DNA from: Candidatus Hydrogenedentota bacterium | Lineage (GTDB): Bacteria > Hydrogenedentota > Hydrogenedentia > Hydrogenedentales > CAITNO01 | Assembly (NCBI GenBank): GCA_007124105.1 | Contig: SLFT01000144.1 | Coordinates: forward strand, 1 to 19,323 | Direction: 5' to 3' | DNA: 19,323 nucleotides | Part shown: in pieces, positions 7,249 through 12,488 of the stretch | Layout: every line of letters begins with the position of its first letter | Position numbering within the stretch: the first letter of the stretch is position 1 | The notes under the pieces: generated by a model | The model's input: the letters and a program-made list of their open reading frames with translations, nothing else | Told to the model about the DNA's origin: nothing | Database searches by the model: none | Position numbers and translations under genes: made by a program

Positions 7249-8830
7249 TGCATGTTTCCAATGCGGCCTCATAGGCCTTGATTTTATTTTCCGCCAGGCG
7301 GCACACGCGCCGCATGATAATCAGGGACAATTCATTGGTGTTGAGAGCAAACGCCAGCGCTTTTTTGAATTCAGCGGCAGTAGTTGTTACGACTACATTG
7401 GTTAGGCCCATGGCCCTGGCCACATCTTCGATGACAACTTTTCCACTCCGGCTATGGTCCAGCGCCCTGCCCGTTCCCGGGTGTTCCTGCATGCCGGTCA
7501 TGGCCGTGGTTTCGTTATCCAGGATAATTACCACGTGGCCGGTCTTCGGCGGATTATAGACCATATCCGCGATTCCCGTCAGACCGCTGTGCATAAAAGT
7601 GCTGTCGCCGATGACGCTGACGATGCGGCGCGCTTCGTCGTCGGGAAGCACATGACGCATGCCCAGCCCCGCTGAGATGCTCGCGCCCATGCATACGCAG
7701 GTATCCATGGTCTCGAAGGGCGGCAGTACACTGAGGGTGTAGCAGCCAATGTCGCCCACCGCGACACAGTCGAATTTCTTCAACACGGCGAAGGCCGTCC
7801 GGTGGGGACAGCCCTGGCACAATTGCGGCGGCTTGCCCCGCGCCGGCGCAGGTTCGGGACTGGCGTCATCGGCGATAATGCGTTGTACACGACCCACATT
7901 CAGCTCGCCGAATCGGTACATCTCCCGTTTCCCATCACAGGGTATTCCCGCCGTCCGAAGCGATTCCACCAGGTACGGATCATTCTCCTCCACCACCAGG
8001 CAGCGGTCTACCGATGCAGCAAAGGCGCGAATCTTTTCAACAGGCAGGGGATGGGTCAAGGCCAGTTTAAGCACTTTCGCTTCCGGGGCCGCTTCCCGGA
8101 CATGCAGGTAGCATACCCCGGACGTGACGATGCCCAGCGAAGCGTCTCCCTCCACGATGCGGTTGATGGCGGCCGACTCATTCCATTCCTTGATCTTCTC
8201 CAGCTTTTCACGCAGGCGACGGTGCGCGGGCCGCGCAAATGCCGGCACCATCACATACGTATGCGGGTCCTTGTCAAAACGTTGCGCAATTACCGGTTCC
8301 GACGGCGGCGCGGGTACAACGATGCTCTTGGAATGACATACGCGCGTGGTCATGCGCAGCATGACAGGCAACTGCCAGGTTTCACACAACTCCATGCCAA
8401 GGCGCGTGTACTCGTAGGCTTCCTGCGGATCAGCGGGCTCAAGCATCATCACCCCCGAGGCCTTGGCGTAACGGCGGTTGTCTTGCTCATTCTGGCTGGA
8501 GACCATGCCCGGGTCGTCCGCGGAAACAAAGACCATGCCGCCCTTGACCCCCGTGTAGGCCATGGTGAACAGCGGGTCCGCCGCCACATTCACCCCCACA
8601 TGTTTCATGGTGACCAGTACGCGCGCGCCGGCAAAGGCTGCCCCAATGCCTACCTCCATCGCCACCTTCTCGTTTGGCGCCCACTGCGCCTTGCCGCCTA
8701 TTTGGGACAAACGTTCCAGAATCTCCGTGGACGGTGTGCCCGGATACCCCACGCCCAATGCAACGCCCGCATGCAGGGCCGCCAGCGCCACAGCCTCATT
8801 GCCGCTCAGTAACTGTTTTTCGGTACACAT
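7241..8830 (-). CDS. iorA: Indolepyruvate:ferredoxin oxidoreductase, alpha subunit, lacking the C-terminal ferredoxin domain
   Basis: Large subunit of the TPP-dependent enzyme. The N-terminal pyrimidine-binding domain (about 5-180) has GYPGTPSTEI and NEKVAMEVGIG, where Glu54 probably activates TPP. The C-terminal TPP domain (about 335-510) has CQGCPHR (338-344), GDIGCYT (359-365), GDSTFMHSG (408-416) and DNETTAMTG (438-446). Cys338, Cys341, Cys363 and Cys510 match the four ligands of the TPP-proximal 4Fe-4S cluster in related oxidoreductases. Family members are usually about 600 residues or more and end in a two-cluster ferredoxin-like domain. This one stops at 529 with no CxxCxxC motif, and iorB begins inside its last codons, so the domain is absent rather than broken off. 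The ATG has AGGAG five bases upstream. The product would donate electrons directly to a separate ferredoxin. Confidence 0.93.
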   Translation of the reverse strand: MCTEKQLLSGNEAVALAALHAGVALGVGYPGTPSTEILERLSQIGGKAQWAPNEKVAMEVGIGAAFAGARVLVTMKHVGVNVAADPLFTMAYTGVKGGMVFVSADDPGMVSSQNEQDNRRYAKASGVMMLEPADPQEAYEYTRLGMELCETWQLPVMLRMTTRVCHSKSIVVPAPPSEPVIAQRFDKDPHTYVMVPAFARPAHRRLREKLEKIKEWNESAAINRIVEGDASLGIVTSGVCYLHVREAAPEAKVLKLALTHPLPVEKIRAFAASVDRCLVVEENDPYLVESLRTAGIPCDGKREMYRFGELNVGRVQRIIADDASPEPAPARGKPPQLCQGCPHRTAFAVLKKFDCVAVGDIGCYTLSVLPPFETMDTCVCMGASISAGLGMRHVLPDDEARRIVSVIGDSTFMHSGLTGIADMVYNPPKTGHVVIILDNETTAMTGMQEHPGTGRALDHSRSGKVVIEDVARAMGLTNVVVTTTAAEFKKALAFALNTNELSLIIMRRVCRLAENKIKAYEAALETCNE

Positions 8831-8923
8831 AAATACTCCTGCTGTATGATAGATTGGATGTATATGATTGCGCCTGCGCCTTCACGGGTGGATAGACGCC
8901 TCAACGGATAGTGGATCAAGTTG

Positions 8924-8951
8924 ATTATAACACATTTTCGCTGAAGTACAA
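8924..8951 (-). promoter_or_regulatory. Probable iorAB promoter (extended -10)
   Basis: On the minus strand, TGTTATAAT gives a consensus extended -10 (TATAAT at 8929-8924), with TTGTAC (8951-8946) as a partial -35 at a 16-base spacer. Transcription would start near 8917, giving a leader of about 87 bases that ends in the AGGAG site of iorA. Confidence 0.6.
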
Positions 8952-8964
8952 AGCTTAAGAATCC

Positions 8965-8982
8965 TGCGCTATATACTGCGCA
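8965..8982. promoter_or_regulatory. Candidate operator upstream of iorA: TGCGC-N8-GCGCA
   Basis: A perfect five-base inverted repeat with an eight-base spacer (TGCGCTATATACTGCGCA) sits 13 bases upstream of the iorA -35, a normal place for regulator binding. The archaeal NrpR operator is also a dyad with an N8 spacer (GGAA-N8-TTCC), but the half-sites differ here. Confidence 0.4.
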
Positions 8983-8996
8983 AATCCATAAAGCCT

Positions 8997-9013
8997 TGCC
9001 AAGATATTTGGCA
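8997..9013. promoter_or_regulatory. Candidate operator upstream of iorA: TGCCAA-N5-TTGGCA
   Basis: A perfect six-base inverted repeat around GATAT, 17 bases in all, lying 14 bases beyond the first dyad in the iorA-nrpR gap. It could be a DNA site or a weak hairpin in the nrpR transcript. No protein is assigned. Confidence 0.4.
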
Positions 9014-9086
9014 GTCATCAGATGGCTACCGGGTGAAATTTGATACCTGTCTACCATGATGTCTTGTTCAATCAAACTATTGAATT

Positions 9087-9114
9087 CTGGGTGGGTTCCG
9101 CTTCACTCACCCAG
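9087..9114 (-). terminator. Hairpin downstream of the NrpR-like gene
   Basis: CTGGGTG and CACCCAG form a seven-base-pair stem with a 14-base loop, 45 bases after the regulator's stop. The minus-strand tail (AATTCAATAGTTTG) is AT-rich but has no clean T-run, so termination would be inefficient or factor-assisted. Confidence 0.35.
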
Positions 9115-9158
9115 CCCACTTTTATGGTTTGTTGGTGGACAGTTACGAAATACGGTGT

Positions 9159-10172
9159 TTACCGGTGCTGCTGTACCGCCTCGCGATACTCGCGCAGCAG
9201 GCTGTAATCGCATAAAGCGCTCATGGCCGCGCTGTCAACGTGAATGCCCGCTTCAACCACAGCGGAGACAGGGTTGAGGCCGCCGCATACAATCATGCCG
9301 ACGCGCCCGACTGTAACGGGTATATCCAGCAGTGGCTGGTCGGGGCTGCCGACGGCGAGGACACCGCCCATCCCCAGTTTATCCGCTTCGCGAATCAGAC
9401 GGCGTACTTCGGGCAACGCCGCCGCGGGCGCCTCGCGAAAGCTGGCGCCCAGCGCGCCGTTGCCGGTGCGGGCGGCCTGCATTACGGATGTCATGTGGCT
9501 TCGAATAAAAATCTCGAGCGGATCAAGAGACGATCCGTCATAGTTGATAATCTGCGTAAACCGCCCGGGCCGTCCCTGCTCGAGTTCCAGTAATCCGCCA
9601 AACCGCGACGCCAAGGCAATGTTTGCGTGCAGGAGGATGCCGTTGAGACTGACGCTGCACACCGTGCCAATGCCTACCTTGCCTTCAGGCACACGAAAGT
9701 CGCCGATTGGATATCCGGCGTCGGCCACAATAAGCAGACGTCCCATGCCGAGCCGCGCCTTGTATACATGGCCCATGATTTGCAGCGCTTTTGAGGCGTC
9801 AGTGGCGTCAACAGTAGAAATGTTGAGAATGACTTTTCCTCTGCGTGTGGCCACGTCAAAATCCATCTGGTAGGAAAGTTCGTCCACCTTGGCCGCGATA
9901 AAGCCCACCTTGTCAACAACAAGGGCGCTCTCCAGCTCCGCAAATCCCTTTTCCGTCAACTGGCGTCCGCGCCGTCCCAGATTACGTGTCCATCCCAGCG
10001 TGTCCATCTGCGCCAGATAGTTACGCACCGCCCGTTCACTGAGCGTGATTCCGGTAAGGGCCAGCGCATGGGCAATGCGTTCGCTGCCGATACTTGATTC
10101 CGCGTCGCGCAGGACGCGCAAGATGGCAGCCATACGCCGCCGTGTTTTAATATCAAGGGTATTGACGGTCAT
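9159..10172 (-). CDS. NrpR-like transcriptional regulator (winged helix + DUF128)
   Basis: A 337-residue DNA-binding regulator. Residues 8-80 form a winged helix typical of NrpR (TRRRMAAILRVL, SERAVRNYLAQMD, GRRGRQLTEKG). Residues about 85-325 form one NrpR/DUF128 ligand domain with its hallmarks: KVGIGTVCSVSLNGILLHANI (165-185), GMGGVLAVGSPDQPLLD and MIVCGGLNPVSAVVEAGI (293-310). Archaeal NrpR represses nitrogen-assimilation genes and responds to 2-oxoglutarate; the ligand of a bacterial single-domain form is unknown. The gene lies 328 bp upstream of iorA on the same strand, so iorAB, whose substrates are 2-oxo acids, is the obvious candidate target. The ATG at 10172 is chosen because the winged helix begins right after it; the ribosome site is weak, and an in-frame extension upstream enters DNA without protein character. 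Confidence 0.87.
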   Translation of the reverse strand: MTVNTLDIKTRRRMAAILRVLRDAESSIGSERIAHALALTGITLSERAVRNYLAQMDTLGWTRNLGRRGRQLTEKGFAELESALVVDKVGFIAAKVDELSYQMDFDVATRRGKVILNISTVDATDASKALQIMGHVYKARLGMGRLLIVADAGYPIGDFRVPEGKVGIGTVCSVSLNGILLHANIALASRFGGLLELEQGRPGRFTQIINYDGSSLDPLEIFIRSHMTSVMQAARTGNGALGASFREAPAAALPEVRRLIREADKLGMGGVLAVGSPDQPLLDIPVTVGRVGMIVCGGLNPVSAVVEAGIHVDSAAMSALCDYSLLREYREAVQQHR

Positions 10173-10208
10173 GAGGACAAGATGGAACCTCCACTGTCGG
10201 GTTGCGGA

Positions 10209-10222
10209 CAGACATCTGTCTG
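10209..10222. promoter_or_regulatory. Candidate autoregulatory site of the NrpR-like gene
   Basis: CAGACA-TC-TGTCTG is a perfect six-base inverted repeat 36 bases before the regulator's ATG. A minus-strand TAGAAT (10239-10234) could be its -10, which would place the dyad just after the transcription start, a usual repressor position. Confidence 0.4.
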
Positions 10223-10321
10223 CCACAATCTCTATTCTAACCAGAATCAAGACAAGATATACAGTAAACAATTTTTCGTGTTCCGTAAGTTTCTCTTTTG
10301 CTCTCTTTTGCTTACTTCTGA

Positions 10322-10335
10322 ATTGCGTACGCAAT
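10322..10335. promoter_or_regulatory. 14-bp perfect palindrome ATTGCGTACGCAAT
   Basis: It lies in the 216-bp divergent gap between the NrpR-like gene and the metallopeptidase. A -10-like TATACT (10340-10345) is four bases further along the plus strand, so a bound protein would cover a promoter for the metallopeptidase operon. The -35 is unclear. Confidence 0.45.
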
Positions 10336-10388
10336 GCCTTATACTATGTACCGTGTGTACTCATATTTGCAGACAAGTTTATGCCTTC

Positions 10389-11384
10389 ATGACAGTTGTC
10401 GCTGCTGCCATTATCATCGGAGCGTTTTGCGCGACTGGGAATGCTTCAGAGGGCGTGGTGTCGCGCGGCCTGTTTACTGTTGAATACGGAGCGGGGCAGC
10501 GCGCTGTTGCAGAGTACTCTTTGGACGTGCTTGAGTACGCCGCCGCGGAATTTGAAGCGCTTCTGCCGATTGGCGAGCGGTCTATCCTTGTAAAGGTTAT
10601 TGCCGCGTCGGACGAATTCGAGCGCTATGCCGCTCGGTTCGATGGGCTCAACGTGTCAGGACTTGCCCGGCCGGGCGAGGACTTAATTATTGTGCAGGCG
10701 CCGCGACTGCGCAAACCGGGCTCGGACTATCCCGGCACCTTGCGCCATGAACTGGTGCATCTGCTTTTATACCGCAACGTGAACCCCGCTTATCTTCCAC
10801 AGTGGTTGAACGAAGGCATTGCCATGAGTCTCGCCAACGAATTTCGCTGGCAGAGCATGTTCGTGTTGTCGCGTATGTTTATCCAGAACAGGATTATACC
10901 GTACCACAAACTGGACCGGGCCTTTTTCATGCCCAGCGGTCAGGAGCAGTTTGGCGACGCTTATGCGCAGGCGTTGTCCATGACGCGCTACCTGCGCAAT
11001 CAGCTGGGCGAGGTAAGGTTCTGGCGCGTGGTGCGCGCCATGAAGGATATGCCTTTTCCCCAGGCATTGCGTGAACACGGCGCCATGACAACACAGGAAT
11101 TCTGGAAGGCTTACGAGCGTTCCCTATGGAAATACGCGGCCTTCGCAATGATGGGCTCGGGATTCTTTTTTCAGCCGGCGGCCATCCTGTTGATACTGGC
11201 ATATTTGCGCCGAAGACGCATTGCGCGGGGGCTGTATCAGCGCTGGGAGGAAGAGGAGGCGGCAGAAAAGGACGGTGGTACAGACCGGATATTCTATTGG
11301 GAAGAAGTGGCCGAGGACCCGGACGCATGGAAAGGCTATGATGACAACTATTACGAATACGACGACGATAATGACAGGCTTTGA
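10389..11384 (+). CDS. Membrane-anchored HExxH metallopeptidase (peptidase MA-like)
   Basis: A predicted zinc metallopeptidase with its active site outside the cytoplasm. Residues 1-19 (MTVVAAAIIIGAFCATGNA) look like a signal peptide, although without a positive n-region. The gluzincin motif is HELVH at 120-124, followed 18 residues later by LNEGIA with the probable third zinc ligand Glu142; this spacing fits peptidase MA-like proteins. One transmembrane segment (about 249-273) is followed by RRRR and an acidic, tyrosine-rich tail (EEEEAAEKDGG, YYEYDDDND), so the tail should be cytosolic. Length is 331 residues. The ATG at 10389 has no good Shine-Dalgarno; a GTG at 10353 would add CTHICRQVYAF and give the signal peptide its arginine, so the start is uncertain. 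The next gene is 27 bases away. The substrate is unknown. Confidence 0.8.
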   Translation: MTVVAAAIIIGAFCATGNASEGVVSRGLFTVEYGAGQRAVAEYSLDVLEYAAAEFEALLPIGERSILVKVIAASDEFERYAARFDGLNVSGLARPGEDLIIVQAPRLRKPGSDYPGTLRHELVHLLLYRNVNPAYLPQWLNEGIAMSLANEFRWQSMFVLSRMFIQNRIIPYHKLDRAFFMPSGQEQFGDAYAQALSMTRYLRNQLGEVRFWRVVRAMKDMPFPQALREHGAMTTQEFWKAYERSLWKYAAFAMMGSGFFFQPAAILLILAYLRRRRIARGLYQRWEEEEAAEKDGGTDRIFYWEEVAEDPDAWKGYDDNYYEYDDDNDRL

Positions 11385-11411
11385 TACGCCGGAAAGAGGA
11401 GACCATCACTT

Positions 11412-11993
11412 ATGAAATCCAACATTACAACAAAACAAGGCGATGCCGGACATACCAAGGCGCTGGATGGAACCACTTTTGACAAAAGTCACCCCATGAT
11501 CGAAGCGGTAGGCGCGCTTGACGCGTTGCGAGCGGAGACCGCCATGATGCGTCTGCAATTACAGGCAAACAATCCCGACGCGCTTACGGAAATCGGGTTT
11601 CTGCATTTCCTGTTGCATACGTATTTTCTCATTGGAACGGAAATTAGCGATCCCTATGGTCGAAAACCCGAGTGGAGGCGCGGCGAAATTACCAGGGAAC
11701 ACCTTGAACGCCTTGAAGCGGAACAGGAACGCATGGAATCCGGCTTGCGACTGCCGCGCGCCTTTATTGTCACGGCCACCAACATACTTGCCGCCCAGGC
11801 GGATATTGTCGCATCCACCGCCCGGACTTTCGAGCGACGCATGGTGGCTTTCAGCGCCGTCACCCCGGACTTTGCGTGTCCCGTGTGCCAGGCGTTTGTC
11901 AACCGCCTGAGCGATTATTTCTTCATTCTGGCGCGACATCTTGAAGAGGGCCATCATCAGCCCGTCAATTACGAACTTCTTGACGGGACGTGA
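11412..11993 (+). CDS. PduO-type cob(I)alamin adenosyltransferase homologue, divergent
   Basis: A 193-residue all-helical protein of the PduO/MMAB fold, the family that makes adenosylcobalamin from ATP and cob(I)alamin. Matches run in order: TTKQGDAGHTKAL (6-18) for the usual TRTGDxGxT ATP loop, IEAVGALDALRAE (30-42), the helix FLHFLLHTYFLIGTEI, TARTFERRMVAF (136-147) with the expected Arg138 and Glu141, and VNRLSDYFFILARHLEEG (163-180). Differences are notable: the usual LPGG is LPRA (114-117), the ATP-loop arginine is Lys-Gln, and a CPVC pair stands at 156-159. It may therefore be an altered enzyme or a binding protein. AGAGGAG lies ten bases before the ATG, and the metallopeptidase ends 27 bases upstream, so they form an operon. 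No B12-dependent enzyme is in the window. Confidence 0.75.
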   Translation: MKSNITTKQGDAGHTKALDGTTFDKSHPMIEAVGALDALRAETAMMRLQLQANNPDALTEIGFLHFLLHTYFLIGTEISDPYGRKPEWRRGEITREHLERLEAEQERMESGLRLPRAFIVTATNILAAQADIVASTARTFERRMVAFSAVTPDFACPVCQAFVNRLSDYFFILARHLEEGHHQPVNYELLDGT

Positions 11994-12276
11994 TCAGCCC
12001 GCGGCATCCTGTTGCAGGCCCGTCTGAGAGGCGTACGGCTGATTGGATGTCTTGCGCATCCGTCAACGGCGACATGTGACAATAGATTGCCTACCGGTCT
12101 GCGCACAGCGTTTCATGCATCATGGTACTTGTCAAGATCAAACGACGTCTGGTCAGAGGCCCAAAGGCAACACAGGCATGTCTCAAAAATAATGGTTTGT
12201 CTTGAAAAACGTGATTCTGCAAATGACGGCATAAATAGTACGCGTACAATTTTTCCCCCAATTTTGTGAATTTATG

Positions 12277-12285
12277 TGGTATAAT
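12277..12285 (+). promoter_or_regulatory. Extended -10 promoter for the PocR-domain kinase
   Basis: TGGTATAAT matches the extended -10 consensus TGnTATAAT exactly. No good -35 is present at the right distance, as is common for this class. Transcription would begin near 12292 and leave a leader of about 200 bases before the kinase. Confidence 0.55.
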
Positions 12286-12370
12286 GAATGGGGCTGTGAG
12301 TGGCCATTAAGATTTAGATGCGCGAACAGGTGTCGCTGGTTGTATCACGTCGCGTATTTTGCGCGGTATA

Positions 12371-12387
12371 CAACGCTGGAGGCGTTG
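12371..12387 (+). repeat. Leader hairpin CAACGC-TGGAG-GCGTTG
   Basis: A perfect six-base inverted repeat with a five-base loop in the leader of the kinase mRNA, ten bases before a second dyad. It could be an RNA hairpin or a protein site. Confidence 0.4.
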
Positions 12388-12396
12388 CTCCTGACG

Positions 12397-12412
12397 CGGT
12401 AACCGGTTACCG
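12397..12412. promoter_or_regulatory. 16-bp perfect palindrome CGGTAACCGGTTACCG
   Basis: Exactly self-complementary over 16 bases, followed by six A residues, 112 bases after the extended -10 and about 76 before the kinase start. The even, loop-free symmetry favours a dimeric DNA-binding protein, though an RNA hairpin with a CCGG loop is possible. Confidence 0.5.
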
Positions 12413-12488
12413 AAAAAAGGTGCCACACCAGTAAAGGCGCGGGCCAACGAGCCACAAGATTCATCAGTGGTTGGGAGAAACGGAACTA

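Larger units (their letters stand above)
11994..12488. other. Gap between PduO-like gene and sensor kinase
   Basis: 495 bases without a convincing gene on either strand. The last 210 bases hold a strong extended -10 (12277-12285) and two perfect dyads (12371-12387, 12397-12412), described separately. In the first 280 bases I see nothing recognisable, including no tRNA-like cloverleaf and no clear intrinsic terminator. Confidence 0.5.

Noticed and set aside
7802..8812. A plus-strand open frame of about 336 codons antisense to iorA.
   Set aside because: It mirrors iorA, which is certain from its motifs; its translation is rich in His and Arg, as expected for a reverse reading.
8806..9075. An 89-codon minus-strand frame upstream of and overlapping iorA.
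   Set aside because: It covers the iorA promoter and both dyads, has no ribosome site and resembles no family.
12238..12247. GTACGCGTAC palindrome followed by AATTTTT.
   Set aside because: Ten bases with no room for a loop and only a short T-run, so not a terminator; too short to call as an operator alone.
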